A stretch of 64,000 nucleotides of DNA from Bacteroidales bacterium (GCA_023138875.1 JAGLOO010000010.1:1-64000), one strand, 5' to 3'. Counted from the first letter of the stretch, positions 20,065 to 29,517 are shown. Notes: generated by a model from the letters alone, not told the origin. Made by a program: numbers and translations.

Positions 20065-21660
20065 ATGAAAAGATTCAAGATATTTCTGGTTCTGGCACTC
20101 ACCATTCTGGTGACCATGACCGGTAAAGGCCAGATTAATCCACAGGCTTTTAAGCTTACAGAGGTCATGAATAAAGTGAGCCATTATTATGTGGATTCCA
20201 TTAATGATAACGAAGTGGTGGAACGCACCATTGTCCAGATGCTGCATGAGCTTGATCCACATTCATCTTACCTGAGTAAAGAGGATATGGAACAGTTGAA
20301 TGAGCAACTGGAAGGTGAATTTGAAGGGATCGGGGTAAGTTTTAATATCTTGGAAGACACCATCTACATCATTCGGGCCATATCAGGTGGCCCCTCAGAA
20401 AGAGTCGGAATCCAGGCCGGAGACAGGATTGTGAAAGTTGAGGGTGAAACGGTTGCAGGCACGGGGATAACCACACGTGATGTTCAGCGTCTGTTAAAGG
20501 GACCTAAGGGGACCAGGGTGGATATTTCCATCCGGCGCAGGGGTGTGAACGGATTTCTTGAATTTACCATCACCAGGGATAAAATCCCTGTATACAGCCT
20601 GGATGTCTCTTATATGGTCAACGACAGGATCGGTTATGTAAAACTGGCCAGGTTCTCCCATACCAGTGTCGATGAATTTGAAAAAGCACTGAAAGCATTG
20701 AAAGCAGAGGGCATGGCGGACCTGATCCTGGATCTGTCTGGCAACGGTGGTGGTTGGCTTCCTGTAGCAGTGGACCTGGCGGACCATTTTCTCTCAGGGA
20801 ATAAGGAGATTGTGCGGACCGAGGGTGCAAAGGTGCCGGACAGGAGGTACAAATCAAGGAAGTCAGGCCTGTTTGAGGATGGAAACCTGGTCATCATGAT
20901 CGATGGGAATTCAGCCTCGGCCAGTGAGATCGTCAGTGGTGCGGTGCAGGACTGGGACAGGGGAGTAATTGTAGGCAGGCGTTCTTTTGGTAAAGGACTT
21001 GTACAGCAGCCATTTTACCTGAATGATGGTTCCATGATACGCCTCACGGTAGCCAGGTATTATACTCCTACCGGGAGACTGATCCAGAAACCTTATGAAA
21101 ATGGGTATGAAGAATACGCGCTGGACCTGATCACCAGGTACAATCGTGGTGAACTGACAAGTGCCGACAGCATTGCATTTCCTGAGTCACAACGTTATAA
21201 GACCCTGGTCCAAAATCGCACCGTGTATGGTGGAGGTGGGATCATGCCCGATTATTTTGTACCCTTGGATACCTCGGTATATACAGATTATTATGGTCGT
21301 CTGATTAGAGGGATCCTCAACCAGTTCGTTCTTCAGTATGTGGATGACCACCGGGATGATTTCCTGGAAAGTTATCCTGATTTTGAAACATACAATAAGC
21401 AGTATGAACCCATGCCGAAGCATCTGGATGAGCTGGTCGCTTTTGCTGAGAACGAGGATCTTCCATTTAACCAGAAGGAGTGGGTTATCTCAAAAAGTCA
21501 GATTGCATTACTACTCAAGGGCTATCTGGCACGAGACCTGTATGGTATGGGCTATTTCTATGAGGTATACAATCCCGCCAATGAGGTGTTCAATAAAGCT
21601 GTTGAGATTCTGAAAAATCCATCCATGCATCACCGTAAACTGGCCAAAGTCGAGAATTAA
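20065..21660 (+). CDS. S41 family C-terminal processing peptidase with PDZ domain
   Basis: 531 residues, CtpA-like periplasmic serine protease. A signal peptide (about 1-24, core FKIFLVLALTILVTM) precedes an N-terminal helical part, a PDZ domain (about 85-170, with GGPSERVGIQAGDRIVKVEG) and the S41 core. The Ser-Lys pair is in DGNSASASEIVSGAV (Ser about residue 283) and GRRSFGKGLVQQPF (Lys about 309). It would process or degrade exported proteins. It overlaps pnuC by one base (TAATG), suggesting cotranslation, though the functions are not obviously linked. Confidence 0.93.
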   Translation: MKRFKIFLVLALTILVTMTGKGQINPQAFKLTEVMNKVSHYYVDSINDNEVVERTIVQMLHELDPHSSYLSKEDMEQLNEQLEGEFEGIGVSFNILEDTIYIIRAISGGPSERVGIQAGDRIVKVEGETVAGTGITTRDVQRLLKGPKGTRVDISIRRRGVNGFLEFTITRDKIPVYSLDVSYMVNDRIGYVKLARFSHTSVDEFEKALKALKAEGMADLILDLSGNGGGWLPVAVDLADHFLSGNKEIVRTEGAKVPDRRYKSRKSGLFEDGNLVIMIDGNSASASEIVSGAVQDWDRGVIVGRRSFGKGLVQQPFYLNDGSMIRLTVARYYTPTGRLIQKPYENGYEEYALDLITRYNRGELTSADSIAFPESQRYKTLVQNRTVYGGGGIMPDYFVPLDTSVYTDYYGRLIRGILNQFVLQYVDDHRDDFLESYPDFETYNKQYEPMPKHLDELVAFAENEDLPFNQKEWVISKSQIALLLKGYLARDLYGMGYFYEVYNPANEVFNKAVEILKNPSMHHRKLAKVEN

Positions 21661-22247
21661 TGATTTCCTGGTTGTCTGCTCACTATGTTGAAGTACTGGG
21701 TGTATTTTTCAGTATCTTATACCTCTATTTCAGCATCCGTCAGAATATCCTTTTATGGCCCATGGGCATCATCAGTGCATTGCTCTATATGGTTGTTTTC
21801 TATCAGTCAAAGTTTTATGCTGATATGGGACTGAATGGCTACTATTTCATCATCAGTATTTATGGATGGGTATTATGGAAAAGGGGCAGCAGCGACAGTG
21901 GAACAAAATTGTCCATCCGCAGAACCAGTCTGAAACACGCATTGATACTTCTTGCAATTACTGCAGTGGCCTTTTTTGGGATCGGAGGAATCCTTGCCAG
22001 GTACACCGACTCTCCCATACCTTACTGGGATGCATTTACCACCGCCGTAAGTTTCACAGCCACATGGATGCTGGCAAGGAAGATGCTGGAGCACTGGATA
22101 CTCTGGATCCTCATTGATACAATCTCCATGGGTTTGTATCTTTACCGGGGATTGTATCCTACCCTTGTGTTATTTGCCATCTATACCGCAATGGCAGTTA
22201 TTGGATTTATTGAATGGAAAAAAACGTATTCCAGCACAGAACACTAA
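21660..22247 (+). CDS. pnuC: PnuC-type nicotinamide riboside transporter
   Basis: 195 residues, integral membrane protein with about seven hydrophobic segments, the PnuC plan. It takes up nicotinamide riboside by facilitated diffusion. Recognisable family segments are NILLWPMGIISALLYMVVF (about 28-46), YADMGLNGYYFIISIYGWVLW (about 50-70, quoted in part) and the C-terminal WILWILIDTISMGLYLYRG. The start overlaps the protease stop by one base and its 3' end overlaps the NadR-like kinase gene by 34 bp; the pair forms an NAD salvage route in which phosphorylation traps the imported riboside. Confidence 0.92.
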   Translation: MISWLSAHYVEVLGVFFSILYLYFSIRQNILLWPMGIISALLYMVVFYQSKFYADMGLNGYYFIISIYGWVLWKRGSSDSGTKLSIRRTSLKHALILLAITAVAFFGIGGILARYTDSPIPYWDAFTTAVSFTATWMLARKMLEHWILWILIDTISMGLYLYRGLYPTLVLFAIYTAMAVIGFIEWKKTYSSTEH

Positions 22248-22753
22248 AACGGATACTGATTACAGGACCAGAATCCACAGGTAAATCTGAACTTACCGGC
22301 CTCCTTGCCGGCCATTACGGGGGAGACAGTGTGTCCGAGTATGCCCGCAGTTACATAGTAAGCCTCGGGAAACCTTATGGGTATAACGATGTGGAGCATA
22401 TTGCCCGGCAACAGGTAAAAGAATATAATGAATCGGAGTCTGCCCGAAACTGGATTTTCTTTGATACATGGCTCATTATTACAAAGGTCTGGTTTGAATG
22501 TGTCTATGGCCGGGTCCCTGACTGGGTTGACGACCGGATCAGGCAAGCGCGGTTCGATCTGGTTTTACTCTGTGCTCCTGATATCCCCTGGATTGCCGAT
22601 TCCGTCAGAGAGAACGGGGGTGAAAAAAGGTACGAACTATTTGACAAGTATAAATTTGAACTTGACAGGTTTGATCTGGAATGGGAAATAGTTACCGGTA
22701 TGGGTGATGAGCGATTCAGTCGGGCCAAACAGTTAATCAACAGGAAGGCTTAA
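22214..22753 (+). CDS. NadR-like ribosylnicotinamide kinase (AAA ATPase)
   Basis: 179 residues, corresponding to the C-terminal kinase domain of NadR without the HTH or adenylyltransferase parts. Walker A is LITGPESTGKSEL (about 14-26), followed by SEYARSYIVSLGKPYGYND and the lid-proximal FFDTWLIITKVWFE (about 76-89, Walker B-like). It should phosphorylate nicotinamide riboside to NMN. The start at ATG 22214 lies inside pnuC; no later Met precedes the P-loop. It is followed by the RlmL-like gene after only one base. Confidence 0.9.
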   Translation: MEKNVFQHRTLKRILITGPESTGKSELTGLLAGHYGGDSVSEYARSYIVSLGKPYGYNDVEHIARQQVKEYNESESARNWIFFDTWLIITKVWFECVYGRVPDWVDDRIRQARFDLVLLCAPDIPWIADSVRENGGEKRYELFDKYKFELDRFDLEWEIVTGMGDERFSRAKQLINRKA

Positions 22754-22754
22754 T

Positions 22755-23921
22755 ATGGCATATCTTGAGAAATTTCACGCAAAAACCCTGAAGGGCCTTG
22801 AAGCTCTGCTGGCAGATGAATTAAAATCCCTGGGGGCTGAAAGAACAGAAATTGTAAACCGCGGAGTTACATTTTATGGTGGCCGTGCGCTCCTTTACAG
22901 GGTGAATCTGGCTTCCCGGCTATCACTCAGGGTACTGCTCCCGGTGCTCCGGTTCGAGGCTTCGGACAATGATGCCCTGTACAGGAGAGTGAAGCGTTAT
23001 GATTGGTCTCTCCATATGGACAACAGGATGACATTCGCTATCGATCCGGTGGTCCATTCGCCTTTCTTCAAAAACAGCCACTATGTATCCCATAAGGTGA
23101 AGGATGCAATTGCGGACCGGTTCAGGGAGCAAACGCACCTTCGGCCGTCGATTAATAAGGACCGGCCAGATCTCCTGATCAATGTGCATATATCGGGCAG
23201 GTGGGTCACCATATCCCTGGATAGTTCAGGCGGTTCACTTCACAAGCGGGGATACAGGACCGGACAGTTCGAAGCTCCTCTCAATGAGGTGCTGGCAGCA
23301 GGAATGATCCTGGCCACGGGCTGGAGAGGGGATACTCCCTTTCTAGATCCCATGTGCGGTTCTGGTACTCTGGCCATCGAAGCGGCATTGATCGCAGCAG
23401 GGATACCGCCGGGTATATTCAAAAAGCATTACGGATTTGAAAACTGGAAGGATTTTGACCGGGACCTTTTCGAACATGTGGCGCAGAAACTCCCGACAGA
23501 AAAGGAGATTAAGGTGCCCATCATTGCAAGAGATGTGGATCCGGAAGCGGTGGCACTTACAAAGCGACAGATTCAACAGATAGACCTGGCCCATCTGGTG
23601 ACGGTTGAGGAACAAGATTTTGCCGTTTCCTCCGGCATGGACGAAGGTGCCACCATTATAATGAATCCTCCATATGGTGAAAGGATGAAGCCGGAAGACA
23701 TAGAATCACTCTACAGCATGATCGGAACCACCCTGAAGCATAAGTTTCCAGGTTCGGATTCATGGATCCTTTCATCCAGCAAACGGGCACTGGGACGCAT
23801 CGGTCTCAAGCCAGCAAATAAACTGGTACTGTACAACGGATCTCTGGAGTGTTCTTATGTGCATTATAAAACATTCAAAGGGAACTGGAAGGATTATAAA
23901 ACTGGTGAAAAGCAAGGATGA
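22755..23921 (+). CDS. THUMP-domain RNA methyltransferase, RlmL/YcbY N-domain type
   Basis: 388 residues. The N-terminal half is a ferredoxin-like plus THUMP RNA-binding module (about 1-160, with SLRVLLPVLRFEASDNDALY). The C-terminal half is a class I SAM methyltransferase: motif I DPMCGSGTLAIEAALIAAG (about 196-214) and the N2-guanine signature NPPYGERM (about 303-310). In E. coli the related half of RlmKL makes m2G2445 in 23S rRNA; Bacteroidota carry it as a stand-alone protein. It is last in the ctp-pnuC-nadR run. Confidence 0.9.
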   Translation: MAYLEKFHAKTLKGLEALLADELKSLGAERTEIVNRGVTFYGGRALLYRVNLASRLSLRVLLPVLRFEASDNDALYRRVKRYDWSLHMDNRMTFAIDPVVHSPFFKNSHYVSHKVKDAIADRFREQTHLRPSINKDRPDLLINVHISGRWVTISLDSSGGSLHKRGYRTGQFEAPLNEVLAAGMILATGWRGDTPFLDPMCGSGTLAIEAALIAAGIPPGIFKKHYGFENWKDFDRDLFEHVAQKLPTEKEIKVPIIARDVDPEAVALTKRQIQQIDLAHLVTVEEQDFAVSSGMDEGATIIMNPPYGERMKPEDIESLYSMIGTTLKHKFPGSDSWILSSSKRALGRIGLKPANKLVLYNGSLECSYVHYKTFKGNWKDYKTGEKQG

Positions 23922-24061
23922 CCCGTCGGTCAATGATTTTCTGCTGTTTGTTGAAAAAAATGCAGGTTTTGATGGATTTTATTGCAAATGGCGCCATTTT
24001 TTAGCTATATTTAGTTACTGAATATGGGTCTGAAATCGTGCCCAACAAGAGGGCTAATGAT

Positions 24062-24091
24062 TTTGATCAAGAACATTTTTTTTTATATTTG
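24062..24091 (+). promoter_or_regulatory. Probable Bacteroidota promoter of siaB-siaC
   Basis: TTTG (24062-24065), an 18-nt spacer and TATATTTG (24084-24091), a full match to the -7 consensus. The transcript would start near 24098, about 37 nt before the SiaB-like gene. The spacer is slightly short. Confidence 0.5.
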
Positions 24092-24134
24092 CTGATCAGT
24101 TCGGTAAATAGCTAGTCAACAAAAAGAAGCCTAA

Positions 24135-24692
24135 ATGAGCTTTGATGTCAATGAGTATTACTCCAAGCTGGATGGTGGAGATGTTTTGATGGCCTTCAAA
24201 GGGGATATTTCAAGTGAGCTCATCAGTAATGTGCTGGAGGTCGTTGAATCCAGGATGGAGGACAACAGTGAAAACTCCAAGGTACGTAAGAAAGTTTATA
24301 ATGTACTGGTAGAAAGCCTCCAGAACCTTTACCATCATATCGAAATACTTCCGGAGGAAATGCACGAGGAGTTTGATTCTAAATTCGGGATTCTGGTTGT
24401 AAGTCGTGTGGAGGGTACATACAAGATATCTACCGGTAATTTTATCAAACAAGAAAAAGTTGACGTTCTCAAGAATAAGATTGATAAGATCAATTCTATG
24501 GGTAAGGAGGAGCTTAAAGACATGTATAAGTTTATCCTGAATCATCAAAGGTTATCGGACAAAGGTGGGGGTGGACTCGGTCTTGTGGATATAGCACGGA
24601 AAACCGGTAACAAGCTGGATTATACATTTGAAAGGTTTAACGAGATCTATTATTTTTTCAACCTCGATGCTTACATCGATTTTGCACAGTGA
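24135..24692 (+). CDS. SiaB family protein kinase (DUF6272)
   Basis: 185 residues recognised as the SiaB/DUF6272 family, a GHKL-like (HATPase-fold) Ser/Thr kinase. In Pseudomonas SiaB phosphorylates SiaC to control c-di-GMP synthesis and aggregation. Visible ATP-lid elements are KVYNVLVESLQNLYHH (N-box-like, about 55-70) and DKGGGGLGLVDIARKT (glycine-rich G-box, about 143-158). It is followed 23 bp later by the SiaC-like gene. No SiaA phosphatase or SiaD cyclase is in the window, so the output is open. Confidence 0.85.
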   Translation: MSFDVNEYYSKLDGGDVLMAFKGDISSELISNVLEVVESRMEDNSENSKVRKKVYNVLVESLQNLYHHIEILPEEMHEEFDSKFGILVVSRVEGTYKISTGNFIKQEKVDVLKNKIDKINSMGKEELKDMYKFILNHQRLSDKGGGGLGLVDIARKTGNKLDYTFERFNEIYYFFNLDAYIDFAQ

Positions 24693-24715
24693 TCATAACA
24701 GATAAATAATACAAC

Positions 24716-25096
24716 ATGGAAGCACTTTCAATTGAAGGAACTGCAAAAACACCCAGTGTCAAGTTTAACGGACAGGAAGGTGTCATTGAAATCAAAGGAA
24801 GGTCTATACCTGAGAATTCAATTGAGTTTTATAAGCCACTGGTAGAGTGGCTTGAGGAGTACAGCAGCACACCCTTGGATCTCACCCAGGTAAATGTGCA
24901 GCTTGAATATTTTAACACGAGTTCCTCAAAATGCATACTTGATGTATTTAAGAAACTGGAAGCCATCCATAAGGGTAAGAACGAGGTGATCATTAACTGG
25001 TACTATGAGGAAGATGATGAGGATATGCTGGAAGCTGGTGAGGATTACGAATCCATTATCAGGGTGCCGTTTAAAATGATTGAAATCGTCGAATAA
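24716..25096 (+). CDS. SiaC family regulatory phosphoprotein (DUF1987)
   Basis: 126 residues, DUF1987/SiaC. The central EYFNTSSSKCILDVFKKL (about 62-79) contains the conserved Thr-Ser-Ser where SiaC is phosphorylated. Family features GRSIPENSIEFYKPLVEWL and VIINWYYEEDDEDMLEAGED are intact. The unphosphorylated protein is expected to bind a partner such as a diguanylate cyclase; that partner is unknown here. It is the last gene before a strong terminator at 25131. Confidence 0.88.
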   Translation: MEALSIEGTAKTPSVKFNGQEGVIEIKGRSIPENSIEFYKPLVEWLEEYSSTPLDLTQVNVQLEYFNTSSSKCILDVFKKLEAIHKGKNEVIINWYYEEDDEDMLEAGEDYESIIRVPFKMIEIVE

Positions 25097-25130
25097 CAGG
25101 GTCCCCGTCAAAATAATTACACTGCATTTG

Positions 25131-25163
25131 GGCTGTCACCTTTCGAGCTGGCAGCCTTTTTTT
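25131..25163 (+). terminator. Intrinsic terminator after siaC
   Basis: Stem arms GGCTGTCA (25131-25138) and TGGCAGCC (25149-25156) pair over eight bases with one wobble and a 10-nt loop, followed by seven T. It is well placed 35 bp after the SiaC-like stop codon. Confidence 0.75.
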
Positions 25164-25206
25164 ATATGCTCTATCGGAAGGATAATCAAAACAGAAGCCT
25201 GTAATT

Positions 25207-25287
25207 CTTCACGTAGTGAAGGATTTAAGCGATGTTTTGAATAGACTGGAGATAGGATTTAAGCGATGTTTATATAGCCTGGAGATA
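25207..25287. repeat. Palindrome followed by a 34-bp tandem duplicate
   Basis: A perfect inverted repeat CTTCAC-GTA-GTGAAG (25207-25221) leads directly into two head-to-tail copies of a 33-34 bp unit (25221-25254 and 25255-25287) that begin GGATTTAAGCGATGTTT and end CTGGAGATA. It lies in the convergent gap between siaC and the ABC exporter gene, close to the latter's stop. No ORF runs through it. Confidence 0.6.
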
Positions 25288-25293
25288 CGTGGT

Positions 25294-28200
25294 TCAGGAT
25301 TTCTTTGAGGAGATCCTTTCCATAAAATCCAGGCACTTCTTGACCACCCGGAAGTATAACAGTATGTATAACATCAGGGTCATAAACCAGATAAACATCA
25401 CGTTGACCCAGAGTGTGGGTATAAATGCTCCAGCGATCATTTTTCGAGGCGCATAAAAATGAGCCTTGATGAATTTATAGGTGGGATCATGGTAAATGGG
25501 ATCCCGATTCTGGATCATATCTCCCTTGTATTCTGTGTAATAGTCGAAAGTTTTGTTATTGGTAACCAACTCTTCCAGGCTTTTGTTGGTATGGTTGCGT
25601 TCCAGTTTCTTGAGTTCCTCCAGGTCGAACTCCTGGGTGATCCTGTTAATTTCTACAATAGCTGATTTGAATGTCCCGGAGTAAAAATCCTTCAAAGTCT
25701 GCAGGTACTCTTTTGTGTACTGAAGGATCTCCTCGTTGATCTGTCCGGGATGCAGGTTATCCACGAATTTCATAGAGAAGGCAGGAGCAGGATCATAGTA
25801 CTCCTTAAGGATCATCCGCTCCTTGTATTCATCACGGATTTCTATTCTCAGGGACGCAAGGTTATAGTTGATCTTTTCCGCCTCACCTGGATTGTCCAGG
25901 TTCCTTTCAATGAAAGTAAGCTTATTGATCAGTTCCTTGATGTGAAAATTGGCTTTCAGGTTTGCATTGCTCTTTAGCTTGTTCCAGTAGTAGTAGTTCT
26001 TCTGATACTTATTGTTCATAAATTGGTAGGTGGCAAGACCCTCATAGGCCCACCGGGCAGTAATGACCTCCCCGTAGAAAGGGATCCGTTTGGGGGATGA
26101 GATCTGTGGATTCAGGTTTTCAAATTTCACAATAATACCACTCAGGATAATCTGGGGTATGACCAGGAATGGAATGAGGATGTAAATGGTGACCACCGTT
26201 TTGAAACTGTCAGAAATAAGCAGCCCCATCACATTGGCCATGGCCCATGCAGAGAAGAGCACAAGCCAGTATTCAAAGTACATTCCCCTGATTTCCATGA
26301 TCGTATTTCCGATGATCACGAAAGTGAATGCCTGTATGGCTGACAGAATAAACTGTACCGCAATCTTTGATAGCAGATATCCTGACCAGCTGAGGTTCAG
26401 GAATGCTTCCCGCTTCAGTATCTTTCTGTCTTTGATGATCTCCTCTGCGCTGACCGTAAGCCCCATGAAGATGGCTACGATCACCGACATAAATATGTAT
26501 ACGGGCAGGTTGCTGTTTTCTGCCAGTGTATAGCCGAATTCGTTTGATACATCCAAATCGAAATAACGTACGATGAATGCGAGCAGGAAGGCCAGGAAAG
26601 GCGCTTCCAGGAAATTGATCACCAGGTACTGTGTGTCACTCAGTTTTTTTAGAATGTCGCGTCTGATAAAAACTCCAAACTGTTTCACCTTGCCCGGAAC
26701 CTTGAAAGATATCTCGGGCAGGTCCTTTTTCTCAGCCTTCTCTTTCTCAGCTTCCCTGTACCGTTCCCTGAAGTGTTCACTCCACTCCTTTGGGGATATC
26801 CTCCTGGTATGTGTCAGCTTGCCATATTCATCCAGTACACTGGTCTCCACAATATTGAACACCTGTTCCGGATTTACGTTACCACAGGTAGGGCATTCGC
26901 TCTCATTCCAATCAGCAGCCTGCACCTTGGATTTAAAGTACATAATGGAATCTATGGGATTCCCGTTATAAATGAGGAATCCTCCCGTATCCAGGATCAG
27001 CAGCCTGTCAAACATTTTAAAGATGTCTGACGAGGGTTGGTGTATTACCACAAATACAAGCTTTCCCTTGAATGTAAGTTCCTTCAACAGGTCCAGTATA
27101 TTTTCACTGTCCCGGCTTGACAGGCCGGAAGTGGGTTCGTCCAGGAACAGAACAGCTGGTTCCCGGATCAGTTCAAGAGCTATGTTGAGTCTTTTACGCT
27201 GACCCCCACTGATCTTCTTATTGAGTGGAGAGCCCACCTGAATATCCATGATCTCAAAGAGACCCAGGTTGGTCAGGACCGTTTGGACTGTCTCAACCAG
27301 CTGTTCTTCAGTATAGTTATCAAAACACAATTTCGCATTGTAATACAGGTTCTGGTAAACCGATAACTCCTCGATCAGCAGGTCATCCTGCGATACATAC
27401 CCGATGATCCCTTCAATGCTGGGATCACCGTTGTATATTTCAATCCCGTTAATAAATACCTTTCCTTCTGTAGGTTTGCTGGTACCGTTGAGTACATTTA
27501 ACAGGGTCGATTTTCCTGCCCCGCTGGCTCCCATGATCCCCACCAGCCTGCCTGACTGTTCAGTAAAACCCACATCGTGAAGACCGAAAGCGCCATTCTT
27601 AAACCTGTATGTAATATGGTTCGCCTTGAAAACAATCTTCGATTTCACCTTGTCACCCACGAACAGGGAAACAACATCGCTGTAATAGACAGGGACAATC
27701 TGCTGGTTTCGCAATGAAGAACCGGTATTGAGTGGATACGATTTAAATGGTTCCAACAGTTGTCCATTCATATAAAGCTCAGCCTGACCTACATATTTTA
27801 CAAAATACAGGTTGGTTGAATGAATGTGAATAAACCGGATCTGCCCCACAAGGTTGTCCCGGAATATATGTTTGATTTTCTTTCCGGGTGCTTTATCCTT
27901 GTTGCCATCCACAACCAGGTATACCGGAGTATCATCCAGATCTGTGTCCGACAGTACAAAACTCCTTATTAAATGGTAATCGTTATCAGGAATATTAAAG
28001 GTGTCGGCAACGGTAGTGACGAACTCCATCTCCTGATCGGTCACCTCCTCTGTTTCTGTTTTGATGAATTCCAGCAACTGGAACAGTACAACGATTTTCT
28101 GAGGTTGGGCCAGCTCTTCGTTGATGGCTGTACAAATTTTCAGGACCCTTACTGAACGCCTGGCAAGCAATCTCTGTTTCTTGGTAACTTTTGTATCTTC

Positions 28201-28377
28201 TTCCACAACCTTCCTGTAGTACTCGTCAAAAACGTCAAGATAGACAGCAACCAGTTCCAGGTTCAACTGTCTGTTCAAAAATGACTTCACCACAAGGCGT
28301 CTGTCAGAAGCATTGCTTTCAGGACGACCAATAATGGCAAACAATTGCATTAACGCTTTCAGGATCTCTTCACTCAT
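25294..28377 (-). CDS. ABCG-like exporter with N-terminal TerB-like domain
   Basis: 1027 residues. An all-helical N-terminal region (about 1-145) resembles the TerB/tellurite-resistance fold. A small beta region follows (about 150-240, perhaps FHA-like; weak). The ABC domain has Walker A GIMGASGAGKSTLLN (about 280-294), signature ISGGQRKRLNIA (about 389-400), Walker B VLFLDEPTSGLS (about 409-420) and an H-loop in VVIHQPSS. A possible Cys site SECPTCGNVN (about 493-502) precedes an ABC2-type permease with five or six membrane segments (about 580-755), then a long helical insertion (about 760-960) and a final membrane segment near 985-1010. The order ATPase-permease in one chain is that of ABCG half-transporters. 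Substrate unknown. Its start is monocistronic and its 3' end faces siaBC. Confidence 0.88.
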   Translation of the reverse strand: MSEEILKALMQLFAIIGRPESNASDRRLVVKSFLNRQLNLELVAVYLDVFDEYYRKVVEEDTKVTKKQRLLARRSVRVLKICTAINEELAQPQKIVVLFQLLEFIKTETEEVTDQEMEFVTTVADTFNIPDNDYHLIRSFVLSDTDLDDTPVYLVVDGNKDKAPGKKIKHIFRDNLVGQIRFIHIHSTNLYFVKYVGQAELYMNGQLLEPFKSYPLNTGSSLRNQQIVPVYYSDVVSLFVGDKVKSKIVFKANHITYRFKNGAFGLHDVGFTEQSGRLVGIMGASGAGKSTLLNVLNGTSKPTEGKVFINGIEIYNGDPSIEGIIGYVSQDDLLIEELSVYQNLYYNAKLCFDNYTEEQLVETVQTVLTNLGLFEIMDIQVGSPLNKKISGGQRKRLNIALELIREPAVLFLDEPTSGLSSRDSENILDLLKELTFKGKLVFVVIHQPSSDIFKMFDRLLILDTGGFLIYNGNPIDSIMYFKSKVQAADWNESECPTCGNVNPEQVFNIVETSVLDEYGKLTHTRRISPKEWSEHFRERYREAEKEKAEKKDLPEISFKVPGKVKQFGVFIRRDILKKLSDTQYLVINFLEAPFLAFLLAFIVRYFDLDVSNEFGYTLAENSNLPVYIFMSVIVAIFMGLTVSAEEIIKDRKILKREAFLNLSWSGYLLSKIAVQFILSAIQAFTFVIIGNTIMEIRGMYFEYWLVLFSAWAMANVMGLLISDSFKTVVTIYILIPFLVIPQIILSGIIVKFENLNPQISSPKRIPFYGEVITARWAYEGLATYQFMNNKYQKNYYYWNKLKSNANLKANFHIKELINKLTFIERNLDNPGEAEKINYNLASLRIEIRDEYKERMILKEYYDPAPAFSMKFVDNLHPGQINEEILQYTKEYLQTLKDFYSGTFKSAIVEINRITQEFDLEELKKLERNHTNKSLEELVTNNKTFDYYTEYKGDMIQNRDPIYHDPTYKFIKAHFYAPRKMIAGAFIPTLWVNVMFIWFMTLMLYILLYFRVVKKCLDFMERISSKKS

Positions 28378-28469
28378 GGCAGAGAATTAACCAACAATAT
28401 CCGAAGATAACAATTAAATGGATAGGTATCCATCCTCAAATCAGGAGATTTAGATGGACTGATGCATGC

Positions 28470-29036
28470 TTAAAGCCAGAGATAGATAGTTAGGAATACA
28501 AGAGGAATGAGGATTCCAATGACTGTTAGCAAGCCACCCCGGCCGGTGATACCCTTCTTACCCCTTACGAGGAATATGCCTGAGATGGCCATCAGGATCA
28601 GCGCTAGGGCAAACAGGTCAGAGAACCAGGTCCAGAGTTTTTTTGGTTTATTGTAGTGAAGGTAATTTAATTCGCTGAATATGGCGCGGTTGCGTACTTT
28701 GGTTACCGTTATTTCCCCCATAGGTAGATTCACATTAATATGACCACCTTTCAGATAGATCATAAGGTAGTCATCAGAGGGAAAATAATACTGTTTATAA
28801 TTCTTCCTTTCCCCGGTCATTTCCAGGATCTCTTCAATGGTGATCCTGTCAACCGAGGCCCGGTGCAGGGCGGAAGGATAAGAAATAGATTCGGAGCGGG
28901 ATACCACACCCGGATTCCAGTGCCTGGCCACATAATGGTTCAGAGCGATACCCGAGAGACCATAAATAATGGTCATGCCAAAAAACAAGTATCCCAACTC
29001 CCGGTGTAGCCACCGGTTCCACTTCCTCCAATTCAT
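28470..29036 (-). CDS. PepSY-associated membrane protein
   Basis: 188 residues with an N-terminal membrane segment (about 13-33, LGYLFFGMTIIYGLSGIALN with the typical His/Tyr and His), an extracytoplasmic PepSY-like part (about 45-115), and two closing membrane segments (about 130-150 and 165-187, LFALALILMAISGIFL and LLTVIGILIPLVFLTIYLWL). This plan is that of short PepSY_TM proteins often linked to iron, copper or redox functions. It is just downstream of the OB-fold lipoprotein (7 bp), so they are probably coexpressed. Confidence 0.8.
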   Translation of the reverse strand: MNWRKWNRWLHRELGYLFFGMTIIYGLSGIALNHYVARHWNPGVVSRSESISYPSALHRASVDRITIEEILEMTGERKNYKQYYFPSDDYLMIYLKGGHINVNLPMGEITVTKVRNRAIFSELNYLHYNKPKKLWTWFSDLFALALILMAISGIFLVRGKKGITGRGGLLTVIGILIPLVFLTIYLWL

Positions 29037-29043
29037 TTAGAAA

Positions 29044-29517
29044 CTATTGGGTAATCTCCCGGTAATCTACAGCCTCAATAAAGTATTCGGCCTTCTCAGC
29101 TTCGGTATGGGCCATTTCTGTGCTGTGATGCTCTTTGGAGTCATGATCTTCAACATGTTCATCAGTTTCCAGCTTATTCAGAACCGTGAACACACCCTTA
29201 AATGCCACGTTTGAGCCTTCCAGGGATGTTTTAAACTCATCAATTTCACCCCCGGTAACAATCCTTATCTGGGTTTCCCCGTCAGAAGCGAGTACAAAGC
29301 ATTTCTGTCCACCGTGGCTACATACATGGGTGACCATGCCTGAGATTGCCACTTCTTTACCAACATAATCAGCTGGTTGGGCCAGCAATTCCTCGATGGT
29401 GGCAGAAATAACCTGCTCCATTTCAGTTACCTGTGTTTCCTTGCTCTCTTTCTTGGCAGTCTGGTTGCATGAACCGATAAAGACGGCCAGAACAACCAAT
29501 AAAAACATTCGTTGCAT
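29044..29517 (-). CDS. OB-fold lipoprotein
   Basis: 157 residues. A lipoprotein signal (about 1-17, LLVVLAVFIGSC with the lipobox Cys at about 17) is followed by a charged linker and an OB-fold (about 45-125): EVAISGMVTHVCSHGGQKCF, GETQIRIVTGGEI, and NVAFKGVFTVLNK. The CSHGGQKC segment with two Cys and a His could bind metal or form a disulfide (inference). The C-terminal part is His/Glu-rich (HVEDHDSKEHHSTEMAH), also suggestive of metal. It pairs with the PepSY protein. Exact role unknown. Confidence 0.78.
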   Translation of the reverse strand: MQRMFLLVVLAVFIGSCNQTAKKESKETQVTEMEQVISATIEELLAQPADYVGKEVAISGMVTHVCSHGGQKCFVLASDGETQIRIVTGGEIDEFKTSLEGSNVAFKGVFTVLNKLETDEHVEDHDSKEHHSTEMAHTEAEKAEYFIEAVDYREITQ

